Source: Platanthera guangdongensis
Taxonomy: Eukaryota; Streptophyta; Magnoliopsida; Asparagales; Orchidaceae
Length of the DNA stretch: 64,000 bases
Reading direction: 5' to 3'
Assembly: GCA_039583875.1 (NCBI GenBank)
Contig: CM077149.1
Span: forward strand, 25,805,194 to 25,869,193
Shown here: one piece after another, positions 43,326-55,983 of the stretch
Layout of the letters: each line of letters opens with the position of its first letter
Position numbering within the stretch: the stretch's first letter is position 1
Position numbers and translations under genes: made by a program
Notes under the pieces: generated by a model
What the model was told of the DNA's origin: nothing
What the model saw: only the letters and a program-made list of their open reading frames with translations
Database searches by the model: none

Positions 43326-45515
43326 TGTAACACTACAATTTTCCAAAAATGAGCCTCTGAAAGCTATAGCCCAATGATAGTAGTTTTCGCCCAGTGGTAG
43401 CTAAGCACTGAGTAGCCATGCATTGAGAGCGCTGAGTTGCCAGGCATTGAGAACATTGAGTGCTAGCACGCGATGTTAGAGAGCTACCGTTTAGCGGTAG
43501 CTTGGCGTTAAGTGCGTTGAGAGCTTGGCGTTGAGTGGTAGGCATTATGTGAGCTACAGCGCATGGTTAGTTCTACTGCTGGCATTAGCACAACCTTATT
43601 TTCTTGGCCGAGCTCTCAGGAGGCTCCCACCCGGCGATAACGTGTGGAAGCGGTTGCGTCATTTGGCTTTTTAGCCATCTGATTTCACTTTAGTTTGATC
43701 TTAAGGCCCAAGACTCTCCCTCTATAATTCTTATATAGGGATGAGCGGGATTTCTCCTTCATTTCTTCTCTTTGGATTTGACTTAGGGTTTGGAAGAGAG
43801 AGTGGGAGCAGGAAGAAGAGAGCTTTCTTTCACCATTAACGGAGCTTCAGATCCCCGATCGTTATCCAAGTATGGATCTGTGGAGTGGACTTGTAGGCGC
43901 ATATTCTCATCTGTGCAAAGCAATGTTTCATGGCAAGGAAGAGGAGTCGTAAGGTAACAACACTTCTCGTCTCGGTCTTTAGGATGCATGCATGATATCC
44001 ATGTTGCTTTCGCTTTCTTTCAAGCATTTAGGCACTATATCTTTCAAGTGAAAGGGATTCGGGTTGCCATGGTTCAAGATGAGCCATCGGGTCGATTGTG
44101 TCCGTCCCCGATATGATATTACAATAGAAATCAGCAACGTTAGTTGATTAGGCATTGCGGGTGAAGCCGTAGTCACGACCGTTAGTTTGACTCAGTGATG
44201 TTGCATATAGAGTCTTAAGGATTTTGTTAGAAATCTGTTAGCGGCAAGACATCATTTGTGATGTTACTTTCCTCCTCTTTCATGCGAGTACGTGTAACCA
44301 GGATCGGATCGGGTGGAAATTAGAGTACACGCGTGGGCACGAGGATGGTACGGTACGAATAACGGATTAGGGTGGGAAATGCTTGGAATTATGTTGTGCT
44401 AAGGCGTGGTTTGTCTCTGTGGTCGGCTGGCTAGCCCGTGACTTGCAAGTCATGTGCGGAGAGTATCCCAGCAAGACAAGCCCCCTTCTATGAAACTGAC
44501 GAGGACGCTAAGCTTTGGACAAGCCCGGACAATACCAGCTAGGTCCCGCTATGTCTCCTTCGGTGGACTTGGTCCCGATATTGGAGCCGGGCCTGGGTCG
44601 TCGCGAGCGGGTGGCGTCTAGCAAGGGTTCTTAACATCGATTTGTTTATGTGGCGGAATCATGATGTGAGAAGTCAGAGGTTTCATGAAAGCCCGGGTTT
44701 GAGACCCACAAGTGGGTGTGGCCTAGTCAAGTGTTCTGTGTGGCGGCTTGTATGCCATTTGGGGGAAAGTGGAAGTACACTCGGGTTTGTGGCTTGAATG
44801 CCGATGGGGAAATTGGAAGTAGCCGATTGATGATTTGTTAGAAGCATACGCTTTAGGGTACTTTGGTGAAGCCCAGGTTTGCATACATGCTGCATTGTAG
44901 GCCCCTTTTATTATATGCGCAACATAGGAACATGTTTGTTGTATGAGACATCCAAACCTATTTTACTACTTTCAATGTCCATGTATATTTACATAAGAAG
45001 TGTTGACCTGCAGGGTGATGGAGTGCCCCGGGGTCCGCTAGGGACGACCGGGAGGAGATGTGTTGGTTACACTATTGAGGTCAGTCTCTATTGACCCACG
45101 TTACAACCAATTTTTATAGGGTAAGGATCACAAGTAGGAGCAAGCTCGCCAGCCAAAAAGGCCTAAGCCTCATGAAGTGTTTCATGTTGTGTAATAGCTT
45201 TGTTTTGTGGAATGTGATGCTAATGCACAATGTTTCCGGCTTGCATGCCAAGGTAGTCTAGGAGTGCTTATGCACATTGATGTTTGATGTTATTGTTTGA
45301 GTTTTGGACTCTTAATTGTTGTAAGGCCTCAAGGCCGGTTTGATACTCATATGTTAGTGTATAACTTCGGGTGCTGTCGTATCTTTCCGCTATGTTTGGT
45401 CTTAGATTTGAGTTGGGTAGTGTATATCATCTTATAATACTTTTGCTATAGCGTCTGTATGTTTTGGGGCCCTGTCTGGACCCATATTATATGGTTATTA
45501 TAGGGGAGGTGTTAC
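43326..45515 (+). repeat. 3' LTR of gypsy G
   Basis: 2190 bp with inverted ends TGTAACAC and GTGTTACA. The first 230 bp hold repeated GCATTGAG/AGCTACC words (43390-43560). Positions 44027-44050 match 23 of 24 bases of element D's LTR end plus primer-site start. No 5' LTR partner is in the window. Confidence 0.85.
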
Positions 45516-47013
45516 ATCACGCATCCGTTAGGTAATAAAACCTTTACTCTATCTGTCGACATAAGAATAAGCAATCTGATCCATGATATGATGTCCTTGG
45601 ATAGAAATGAATGCGAAGCACCTGTATTGAACAATGCCCTCACCGGATGGTCCCGAATAAGAACAAAGCCTATACTTATCAAGGTATACACAGGCAATTC
45701 AGAAGGCATAAAGTATATAAAGCATGAACCTATATACTTATCGTAGGCACTCTAATCCGCGATACAAAGTCCCCAGATAGAAACGAATGCAAAGCACCTG
45801 TATTGAACAGTGCCCTCGTCGGATGGTCTCGAATAAGAACAAAGCATATACTTATCAAGTTATACACAGGCAATTCACAAGGCATAAAGTATATAAAGCA
45901 TGGAAACTATATACTACTCATACATGTGGCGACATCAGCATGTTTCATGGCCTCCTGTTGGACAGGATTATACACCCTTTGCTGAGCTGGAGCATATTGG
46001 GATGCAGTGGACTCCATCACCTTTCCCTTTTCAACATACGATGCTCCTGGCTTTTTGTCCATCTTTGGAAGGCCACTAGGGCATTCATAGGTAAAATGTT
46101 CAGGTTTACCACAAGTGTAACACGTGAGCGTACCTCGCCCTGACGTTGCTCGAGAAGTAGCCACAGATGGAGCTTGTCCAGAAGACCCGGACTTTGTTCT
46201 CCATCTATTGTGGCAGTCAGAGTTTCCAGGACGCTGCGTTTTGAACTCGTTCTTTAACATCGCTAAGTCCCTATTTCCCTGTACCCTCTTTATGTCTTTC
46301 TTTAACGAACGAGCTTTATTCACCAACATTTGGAAACCTTGTTTCTTTGGACCCAAGAGTAATAACCTCAGCTCATCTCATAGTCCCTCGTAGAACCTGT
46401 TGGTATTACGCTCTTCGTTAGTGAAAGTAGACCCCGCATGACATCCCAACCTGGTAAACTCATGGAGGTAGTCTTCCACACTTCCCTCACCCTGAGTTAA
46501 CCGTTGAAACTCATTTTTCATGGCAATTCGCCGCGACGATAACAGATGCTTTGCCAGGAACAGTCTCAAAAACTGCTCCATCGAGACCTCTGATAGTCGC
46601 TTGCCCTTGAAGTAGTGTAACTCCAACTCATCCCACCAAAGTCAATCCTCTCCTTCCAATAGGAAAGTGGCCAAGGTGACCTTCTGTCCCCCCTCTATCT
46701 CAATCGTCGTCAATATCCTCTTGATGCCTGAAAGCCAGCCCTCCGCCCGCGTTGGGGATCCTGCACTCGTAAACATAGGCGGACTAAAGCACATAAAGTG
46801 CTCTACCTGCCATTTAGTCGCTCGCTTCTCAACCAAAGCCTCAATAAGCACTTGCCTAGCAGTTATAGGCTCGACGACACTAACCTGTACTGGCACAATT
46901 GCAGGTCGCACCTGCCCAATCAGTTGTGCACTCATCATTACAAACACTGCCTTAACAACTAAGCATACAATTTCCGTAGAAGGAGAAGGGGTGGGCACAT
47001 CAGCTGGTTCCAA
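45516..47013 (-). pseudogene. gag: gag and protease of gypsy element H (degenerate)
   Basis: Reads leftward. Gag core: CFSPPMFTSAGSPTRAEGWL (about 46790), then ELHYFKGKRLSEVSMEQFLRLF (46600 region) and EFQRLTQGEGSVEDYLHEF. The zinc knuckle CYTCGKPEHFTYEC is near 46110, followed by a protease-like segment ALFNTGASHSFLS (about 45630), where the catalytic Asp of DTG is Asn. The protease region is duplicated (period 176 bp). Several stops. It ends exactly at the G LTR boundary, suggesting G or a deletion removed the rest. Confidence 0.85.
45591..45906 (-). repeat. 176-bp direct duplication in H protease region
   Basis: CACCTGTATTGAACA starts at 45619 and again at 45795, and the similarity continues through CACAGGCAATTCA and GGCATAAAGTATATAAAGCATG in both. 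The copies differ at scattered bases, so the duplication is not recent. Confidence 0.88.
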
Positions 47014-47281
47014 ACTCTCTACAAAACATTGGGGTTCAGACTATCCTGCACCACTTCTAGTCACCTATATTTGTAAAATACACAATTTAGCAACTACTCA
47101 AAAGGCAAACAAATTCAATAAGAATGTGCAGGTTTCTCAAACATGTGTATTTTCATTCCAAAGTGGACATTCTTGAGTTCATTTTTTTATAATGGTATGC
47201 ACAAACACGTGCTCTCCACCGTGTAAAAGAATTCGACCACGAAGTTGCAGGAGGAAGACGAAGACAAGCATATACCAAAAT
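47014..47281 (-). other. 5' leader of gypsy H with eroded primer site
   Basis: Non-coding. On the minus strand TGGTATATGC near 47268-47277 follows the LTR end and resembles a decayed TGGTATCAGAGC primer-binding site. Confidence 0.4.
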
Positions 47282-47578
47282 TGTAACACCTTCATCCGTC
47301 TCATGAAATATAACAGAGGGTCCGGCCGAGGCCCCACGCCATATACCACAGACAGTCGACAGAGTTACGTATTAATATCAAAACTACTAAACCACCCTAA
47401 CTCAGAGCATTATAGCGTAAGCTTCAAGGGTTAACTTTCGAACTCAAGTACACATGAATGTCCACTATATATATATATATATATATAAGAAATGTTTTAC
47501 AGAAATACGCCAAAGTCAAACTGGCCATAATGCCTTACAACTATTGTCTTTTACAAAAGTATTTTCATACATCGGCAG
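47282..47578 (-). repeat. Part of 5' LTR of gypsy H
   Basis: Begins TGTAACACC on the plus strand, consistent with an LTR terminus GGTGTTACA in the element's direction, next to the eroded primer site. It holds a TA run (47466-47487). Interrupted at 47578 by element C; its continuation should lie right of 59766. Confidence 0.45.
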
Positions 47579-49109
47579 TGAAAGTGCAGCTAGATCTGAT
47601 ATACTCTAGAGGGGGGGGGGGGGTGAATAGAGTATATGGTGCTTTGAAAGTTTTTACAACAATTGTTGTAATAAGAGTGAGCAGGGAAGCAGTAAATAAA
47701 ACTAACCACGACACTAAGTAAAACAAAAACTAAGCACAGAAGAATCAAGGCCAAAAACAAAAATGAAAACAAGCAAAACCAGAAGACACAAGGAAATATA
47801 GTGGTTCCCCTAACTTGGGTACATCCACTCTTCTACCACCCTAGGTAGGAATCCACTGCAGGATGAGTTGATCAGGTATCCTGGGCACCAATGAGCTTTT
47901 GATAAGGTGCTCAAAAACCAAGGCAAATTTTTTGATCAGGTGTCTTTCCACCAATGAGCTTTTGACAAGGTGCTCAAAAACCAAGCTCAAACTTTTGAAG
48001 GGAGTTTGAGAAACCCTTTACAGAGTGGGGGTGAGAGAATGATGGAAGTATTCTCTTTCTCAAACAACTGAGAAAACTATGTGGATTGTTGATGTCAAAG
48101 CTCCCCCTGAATCCTTGAGATCTTCAGGAAGAAAAACTTTGCTGAGGGTGATAGGCCTTCAAAGATTGAACTCCAGCAATAGATGATTTCAGCAATAGCT
48201 GAAATGTTGAATGTCTGGAGTCTGGAAATATGTTGGACTTGAACACTTTGAAGACTAAGGAGATCTAAAGATTTGAGAAGGCTTGATCTCCTTGGATGTG
48301 TGTTCTTCAGAATTCTTTTGTGACAGAAGATTTTTGAATGCTTCTCTGTAATTTGTATCCTCTCTCTGTATTGTGTGTGTTCTATATGAGAGATTAAAAA
48401 AAAATCCTGTCTTTTATTCTGGTAGAGAATAGAATAACATTCTCTGTCAAGTATAGCCGTTGGCCTGCATTAATTGCATCCTTAATTGCATAATATCTTC
48501 TGGAGGAAAGTACACAGATACATTCCTTGAAAAATCCCTTGAAACTTGGTCCAGAATTGAATGATAACGGCTAGGAAATCTCTGAATTAATTGCAGAATA
48601 ACTCCTAACTGATTTGAATTTGAATTAAGAAATATTCTGGAAGTTGTCTGAAATCGTCGAACTGAGCTCTGCTATCGTCGAACTGAGCTCAGCGATCTGG
48701 AAATATACATCAGCAAAATATCGTCGATCTGAGCTCAAAGATCGTCGAAGTGAGCTCAGAGATAAAGTTCCAAAGCAGAGTCAAAATCGTCGACCTAAGC
48801 TCACCGATCATCGAGTGGAGTTCGACGATATGATGAAGTTGAGCTCAGCGATCGTCGAACGGAGTTCGACGATCTGTCGAAGTTGAGCTAGACGATCGTC
48901 GATCGGAGTTCGACGAATCGTCGTGCTGAGCTCGACGATATGACTTAGTCTCCAAACACAAAATCTTGGTCTTCAGGGCAGCTTCCAAACCTAGACTTCT
49001 AACCCTTAGACTCAATTCTAATTGACCTAAAAAGCTATACAGGAGGTCAAGCAAAGGTTCCTAGAGACACAGTGATCCTGACCCAAATTAGTAATAGGGT
49101 GTTCCAACA
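47579..49109 (-). repeat. 3' LTR of copia element C
   Basis: 1531 bp, reverse complement of the family A LTR, from TGAAAGTGCAGC to GTTCCAACA. The partner is 58247-59766; I count about 38 substitutions by eye (about 2.5 percent) plus a G-run of 13 versus 7 near the end and an A-run difference. The preceding bases GGCAG equal those after 59766. Array at 48652-48940. Confidence 0.96.
48652..48940. repeat. ATCGTCGA palindrome array in C 3' LTR
   Basis: Reverse counterpart of 10097-10383. It includes the perfect pair ATCGTCGAAC...GTTCGACGAT at about 48850-48873 (11-bp arms with flanking G/C, 3-bp centre) and many ATCGTCGA...GAGCTC combinations. Confidence 0.93.
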
Positions 49110-49278
49110 ATCTCCCCCTATTTGGGTTAGGATTACTATTTACAGACTTTGGAAAAACTTAAATAATAACATACAATCAGTAAAACATAAAAACAACAGC
49201 TAGACATTGCAGAATCACAGAGATATATATGGCATCCAGATAACAGTCAGAAATCACAGAAATTATCACCTTACAATA
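49110..49278 (-). other. Polypurine tract and 3' UTR of C
   Basis: ATCTCCCCCTATTT (reverse of the tract AAATAGGGGGAGAT) adjoins the LTR, followed by AT-rich non-coding DNA homologous to 9760-9926. Confidence 0.85.
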
Positions 49279-52200
49279 TCATTTCTTCTCTTTGCCCTTA
49301 ACCATTTTAATTTCTTTGTTAAGATTTAGGGCTTCCTTCTTAGATCTGCTGTCATCTGCTGTACCTAAAGATGTCTGCTGTTTAAGCCTGGGAAGCACTG
49401 CTTCAGGGTGTAATTCCATGTATCTGTCAGCATCAAAGAATTTACTTGAACCATATCTCTCTAGTTCTTTTTGTCTCTGCTCAGACATCGTAGAAATGTT
49501 GGAAGAATCTAATCCTTGTTCTCTGGCCTTTTTAATTTGGTCCAGTGTAGCTAATTCCTTTAACCTTGCAGTCTAAGCAGCTGGATTATTTTCAGGGTCC
49601 TCATAAGGTACAGGTGGCTCATACCTGTTGGAGGGGTTGTCTTGAGAGGGCCTGGCAGACACAGTTTCTTTTAGCTTGTAAGGGAAAGAGCCAGATGTTG
49701 TATCAGTTGAAGTTTGTCTTTCCCTGGAATATGGGTGCTGCCTGGAGTAGCCTTTAGAATAGACTTGAATATCTCTCTGATTACCCCTATATCCTTCTCT
49801 CTTAGAATGTGAACCCCTGGATTGGCTTTCCCTGTGGTAAGATCTGGCATGAGGTTGATAGGGAGCCTGACTTCTGACTGGGGGTTGACTTGCAGAGCTT
49901 CCACCTGCACCTGCATCAGGAGGAGGTGGTGGAGGAGGATGAGAGTGCTGGAATTGGGATGAACCCTTCTCATATTTTCTCTTTTTCTTCATTGCTTTTA
50001 GCTGGTTCTTGGAATACTGCATCCAGTGTTCAGTGATTGGGCAATCATGTAGAATGTAATAAGGGATATCATTGTTATCTTTAACTTTAGCAGGAGGTAC
50101 CCTTTTCATAGCCTTGCTCCTTGCCTTTCTTTTCCTGGCAATGGTAGCAGAAGAATCATCAGAGTCTGTTTTAAATTCATCAGATTCAGAGCTCTGGTTA
50201 TCATAGAGAGCATCTATTTTCTTCATCAAGTCCTTTTTGAGTTGTTCAGAAGCAGATGAGGCAGAAGTTGAAACAGCAGCAGCAGGTGTTGAGATGGTAA
50301 TAGCAGGGACAGTAGCAGATGGAGAAGGTGAAGCAGAAACAACAACAGCAACAGCAGTAGGTTCTGGAGAGGTGATAGCAGCAACAACTTCACTAACAAC
50401 AGAAGAAACAGAAGATTCACTATCAGCAACAGAAACAGAAGGAGCATCATCAAAGACTGCAGAAGGCTCAAATTCAGTTGCCTCTGACATCAGAATGTCC
50501 TTGGAAGATGGTTCATCAGAAACAGTAGGAACTTCAGCAGCAGCAGCAGCAGCAGTAATTACTGAATTTACAAAGGAAGTGAGGATGCTAGGGTCACAAC
50601 AAGAAAAAGGCACAAGTGCCTTGGATAAGTCTTCTGGAGGCTGGATAGCATGGACCTCTGGCAGACAGCTGAAGAAGGCAGAATCAAAAGCTGATAGCAA
50701 AGACCTGAGGTCTATTGCAAGAACTGCAGTTGAACTCTGACTTTCTGGAGGCACAGCAACTGGAGGAGCAGCAGAAGAAGCAGAACTGACAACAGCAGCA
50801 GACAGAGAGCTTGCAGAAACAGCAGCAACAACAGCATGAAGATTCTCTTCATATGGCATCTCCCCCTACCTAGATGCAGACAGGTCTGGATCATGGCACA
50901 CTGATGTAGGTGCTGCCTGAGGGAAGAGGGAAGAGAGCCTGGCAGAAAGGGCTGCCACTGATAGGTGTAGAGGAGCAAGGGAGGTCTCCAACAGTAGAGA
51001 GGGCCTGGGGGCAAGCAGCTCACACAGCTGTCAGCAAGGGCTGAGAGGTCTACTTGCTCAAGAGCTGGAGCAGAGGTAGAAGGTATGGAAGCAGCTGAAG
51101 GTTATGGAAGTGGAGAGCTGGAGAATGGTGGAAGGGATGGCTGAGGTGTTGGTAGGGTGGATATGGAGGATAGGGGAAGGGATATGGATGGGGTGAAAGT
51201 TGGTTGATCAATGATGTGGTGTAGGAGGTCTTGAAATGAAGTGGAGGAGGAGGGTAGCTCTGGAGGAGATGATGGGGAATCATCCATAAAGGAATCATCC
51301 AGTAGGGTGAAGGATGGAATGGAGGGTGAGGAGGTCACATCTGGTGGAGGGTAGGAGAACAGTGGGTGGAATTGGTCTAATGGTGGATGTAGGATAGGTT
51401 CTGGAGAAGGTGTTGATGTTGGAGATGGGCTGGAGATGATGATGGTGGATGGAGCTGGAATGGTGGATGGTAGGGGAAGGGATGGAATTGGAGGAGGAGG
51501 AGGAGAAGCAGCAGCAGCAGCCAGGTCATCTGCAGGGGCAGAGACCTGTGGAGAAGTGTCTCTTTGAGTCCTTGTACCTCAAGGAGCACTGGAGGAGGGC
51601 CTGTTAGGCTTGCTTATTTGCCTATCCCACTTTCCAAAGAGGGCACAGGTCAGTCTCTTGGAGGCATTGATATGAACTCTAGAGGAGACCAGCAAGGCAG
51701 GACACCTGTGATGCAGAAATACTCTAATAATTCTCCCAAAATTAACAAAACTTTTGTTTATTTTCTTTTTGATGAGGTCAAAGAAAACCTCTCCCCAGTT
51801 CAGATTTTTCTTATCCACAAGAGCTCCCATGAGACAGAGCTGATGTCTGGATATTGTATCATGGGCTGAGTGCTTTGCCAGTAGCACTTTCCCCACCACA
51901 TCTGCCATGAACCTGTATTCAACAGACAGGTTCCTTTTGAAGAGCTTGCTAGGGTTTCCCTCTGGATGACCCATCCTGGCAAGCAGTTCAGAATATTCTT
52001 CTCCAGATTGCTCAGCAGAATCTTCTCCATTTCTCAATTCAAAAACTTCTGAGAGAATGGTTGGGGTCAAGGGTACCTGATTTCCAGCAATAGTCCCAAC
52101 TATTGTAGAGTTATCTTGATTATGGGCAGTATAAACCCACTCCTTGATCTCATCAGTAGCCAGCTTGATCCTGGTGGTCATTATAGCAGTCAGATTCTGA

Positions 52201-52319
52201 TCCTTGAACAAACCCAGTATATCTTGAAAAATCTGATCAGTCGTGCTGAAGGATTCTATATCAATGTCAAAACCGGCATCAAACTTCATTGCAGCAAGAA
52301 CAGCAACTGACACAGCCAT
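49279..52319 (-). pseudogene. Additional ORF (aORF) of element C (broken)
   Basis: Second copy of the family A extra protein. Start ATG at 52319 (MAVSVAVLAAMKFDAGF), and the N-terminal domain is open to 51579, including residues where A has a stop. A stop at 51579, a frame change between about 51100 and 50860, and a TAG at about 49573 break it. The segment 50859-49573 carries the Ala/Val-rich, basic and poly-Pro parts; 49488-49279 is the Lys-rich C-terminus. Together with A it shows that the frame was once continuous. Confidence 0.85.
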
Positions 52320-52434
52320 TGTACCTGCAAAAACTCAACAACCAAAACGACCAAGCGTAGAACTGTTTGGAGGGAAAGGAAAAAATCTTGCAGAGAAATC
52401 GAAAGCGCAAAAGAGAACGACGGCGAAAAAAGAG

Positions 52435-52441
52435 TTTTATA
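52435..52441 (-). promoter_or_regulatory. Candidate TATA box for the C aORF
   Basis: TATAAAA on the minus strand in the context CCCTAATATAAAACTC, about 115 bp before the aORF ATG and just after the spacer palindrome array. Conserved with 6564-6570. Confidence 0.5.
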
Positions 52442-52446
52442 TTAGG

Positions 52447-52738
52447 GTTCGACGCAGAATTGGAAAAATCGTTGAACTCAGTTCGACGATCGAGGCTTCT
52501 AAAGGAATCTGAAGAGATTTCAACATCGTCGATCTCCGTTCGACGATATTGGAAAGCGTCGAGCTCCGTTCGACGATCGTTCAGAGAACAAAATCGTCGA
52601 GCGCCGTTCGACGATCGTTGACCGGAAGAGATAGTTCACACTATCTGAGAGGCGCTGAACTCAGTTCGATGATTTTTGGAAATCGTCGATCTCCGTTCGA
52701 CGATCTTAGGGCAAATCGTCGAGCGCAGTTCAGCGATC
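52447..52738. repeat. ATCGTCGA palindrome array in C pol-aORF spacer
   Basis: Units such as ATCGTCGATCTCCGTTCGACGAT recur, homologous in position to 6276-6541 but with different point substitutions. Confidence 0.92.
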
Positions 52739-52817
52739 AGAAAAATTCTAGACACTAAGAAAAATCAGAATGTTTGCCTAGTATTGGTCAATTTTTAAGC
52801 TTTCAAAATCTTGGATA

Positions 52818-55800
52818 TTATTTAAGGCTTCCTCCATCTAACATTCCTAACTGATTTAGGAAGAAGGTGTGTTTCTTTTCATCCAAGGGCTTGGTGAAAA
52901 TATCTCCCCTTTGTAAATCAGTTGGGATATATTGTAATTCAATTTTATTCTTTTCAACATTATCCCTTAAGAAGTGATGCCTAATCTCTATGTGTTTTGT
53001 CCTACTATGGAGGACTGGATTTTGAGCTATGGAAATAACACTTGTGTTATCACAAAAGATTTTAGACTTTTCTAAGTTGTATCCATAGTCTAGGAGTTGG
53101 TTTTGAATCCACAAGATTTGTGAACAACAACTGCCTGCAGCCATATATTCAGCTTCAGCAGTTGAAGTTGACACAGATGTTTGTTTCTTACAAAACCAAG
53201 AGACAAGTCTGTCACCAAGGAACTGACAAGTTCCACTGGTGCTTTTCCTGTCAATTCTGCATCCAGCATAATTAGCATCTGAGAATCCAGTTAAATCAAA
53301 TGCTGAATCCTTTGGATACCAGAGACCTAGATTTGGACAACTTTTAACATACCTGAGAATCTTCTTTACTAAATTTAGGTGTGACTCTCTAGGGCTTACT
53401 TGGAACCTAGCACAGATACATGTAGCAAACATTATATCTGGTCTACTGGCTGTAAGATATAGTAATGAGCCAATCATTGCTCTATATGTTGTTTGATCAA
53501 CAGGTTTCCCATGTTCATCAGCATCCAATATAGCATTAGTAGGCATGGGTGTTTTCATACAAGATGTCTCAGACATACCAAATTTCTTAACCAATTCATT
53601 TTCATACTTGGTTTGAGAAATGAAGATACCTTCAGCATGTTGCTTGACTTGCAATCCTAGGAAGAAGGATATCTCACTCATGCTACTCATCTCAAATTTA
53701 GAATGCATTAGGTTGGAAAACCTTCTGCACAATTTGGAGTCAGTAGAACCAAAAATAATATCATCTACATAAATTTGTACTAGTAGGGTATGGGACTTAT
53801 GGGTTCTAATGAAAAGAGTTTGGTCTACTCTACCCCTTATAAAACCATTTTCCAAGAGAAAGCATGCTAGGGTCTCATACCATGCTCTGGGAGCTTGCTT
53901 GAGACCATATAATGCTTTGTTCAGTTTAAAAACATGATCAGGATAAGTTGGAGAGATAAAACCTGGAGGTTGTCTAACATAAACTTCCTCTTTGATGTCT
54001 CCTTTCAAGAAGTCACTTTTGACATCCATCTGATATACTTTGAAGCCTTTGTGAGCTGCATAAGCTAGAAAAATTCTGATGGCTTCTAATCTTGCAACAG
54101 GTGCAAAAGTCTGGTCGTAGTCGATTCCTTCTTCTTGAGAGTATCCCTGAGCAACTAGCCTTGCCTTGTTCCTTATAATTACTCCTTGATCATCCAGTTT
54201 GTTTCTGAATACCCATTTTGTTCCAACAATGGAGTGATCCTTAGGCTTTGGCACTAGTTCCCATACTTTGTTCCTCTCAAATTGATGCAACTCCTCTTGC
54301 ACTGCAATGATCCAGTGTGGATCTTTCTCTGCATCTTGAATGGACTGAGGTTCAATTTGAGATAGGAAGCAGGTGTGCAACAGGTTTTGGTTGACCTAAT
54401 TTCTGGTTTGCACACCAGCTGAGATTTCTCCAATTATTTGGGAAATTGGATGGTCTCTTGATGTTACTAAATCAACAGGGGGTGTTGATTGTTCACCAAC
54501 CTGTGTTGTTGTTTCCTCTTGTGGTACAACAACTTGCTCTTCAAGTTGTGCTTCAATGTGTTGAGCATTTTCTTCATCTTCACTGCTTTCATCCCTTTGA
54601 GTAACCTGTAAATTGTTCAAGTCTTCAACTAGAGAATGTTCCTGCAAAGGTTCTATGGTAGAAGAATTCTTCTCCTTGAAAGACATGTTAGTTTCATCAA
54701 ATGAAATGTGAACAGATTCCTCAATTTTCAAAGATGATTTATTATTGACCCTATAGGCCTTGCTGATCATGGAGTATCCCAGAAACACTCCTTCATCAGC
54801 TTTGGCTTGAAATTTTGCTAAATATCTCTTGTTATTATTGTGAATGTAGCAAATACAACCAAAAATCCTAAAATAGTCAACTTTAGGTTTCTTCCCTTTG
54901 AGTAATTCATAGGGAGTCTTTCCCTTTAGTTTATGTATCAGACTTCTGTTCAACACATAGTTGGAGGTGTTCACTGCCTCTGCCCAGAAGGATAGAGGTA
55001 GATGAGCATCTGACAACAATGTAGTGGCAGATTCAATAAGGGTTCTATTTTTCCTTTCAGCTACCCCATTTTGTTGAGGAGTTCTAGGAGCTGAGAAAGT
55101 ATGTCTGATCCCTTCACTCTGACAGAACTCTTGCATAAGAAGAGAATCAAACTCTGTCCCATGATCACTTCTGATCAGGGCAATGTGAGTATTGAACTCA
55201 ATCTGTATACATTTGAGAAACTCTGTCAGACACTTAAAGTTATCAGACTTATTCCTTAGAAAAAACACCCAAGTAAATCTAGAGAAGTCATCTACAACTA
55301 CTAAAGTGTAGGATTTCCCTCCTAGGCTTTGTACTGTGATGGGTACAAAAAGATACATGTGTAACAGATACAATATCCTAGGTGAATCACTCTTATTAAG
55401 TGATTTAAAGCTGTTTTTAGTTTGCTTGCCTAATTGACAAGCCCTGCAGAGTCCTTCCTTCTTGTAGGGGCCAGAAGGTAGACCTCTAACAAGGTTGTCT
55501 TTGGATAGCCTAGCAATAGTTCTAAGGTTTAGGTGTCCTAATCTCTTATGCCATAAAATATTGGTTCTACAGACAGAATTAAACAAGCAGATATCTACAT
55601 CAGTTGAAAGAAAATCTACTAGGTAGATGTTACCTTTCCTTTTACCTGTCAACACAGTTGTATTGTCCTCTGACTTGATTTTGCATAAGGCTCTGCTGAA
55701 GGTCACCTGGTAGCCTTCATCACACAGCTGACTGATGCTAATTAGGTTGTGCTTTAGTCCTTCCACATAAGCTACCTTCTTGAAAGTTACTGAACCAATC

Positions 55801-55982
55801 TGGACTGCACCATATCCTTTAGTCTGTCTAAAGTTTGAATCACCAAAGATAACTTTGGGTCCAAGCTTGGCTCTGAAGGATGTGAGGTTGTCCTTATTCC
55901 CTGTCATGTGCTTAGAGCACCCACTATCCAAGTACCATTGCTGGTTAGATGTTGGATAGGTCTTCACTTGCACATGAGACAA
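52818..55982 (-). pseudogene. pol: pol of copia element C (single nonsense lesion)
   Basis: Protease WYLDSGCSKHMTG near 55936, pre-integrase zinc region, integrase core with RSDHGTEF and [12 protein letters not shown] with YVDD (about 53760-53771) and RNase H, all in one frame. The only break I see is TAG at 54396-54398 between integrase and RT, in a word that is Gln in copy A. The first words of the frame have no ATG; the frame is +1 relative to gag, as in A. Best-preserved pol of family A. Confidence 0.94.
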
Positions 55983-55983
55983 T

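Noticed and set aside
47458..47487. TA run as a functional element
   Set aside because: Simple microsatellite inside an LTR remnant; nothing further supports a role.
50226..50740. ORFs antisense or frame-shifted to the aORF Ala/Val-rich block (also 8405-8801)
   Set aside because: They are shadows of GCT/GTT triplet low-complexity coding sequence, giving poly-Leu, Ser or Thr translations.
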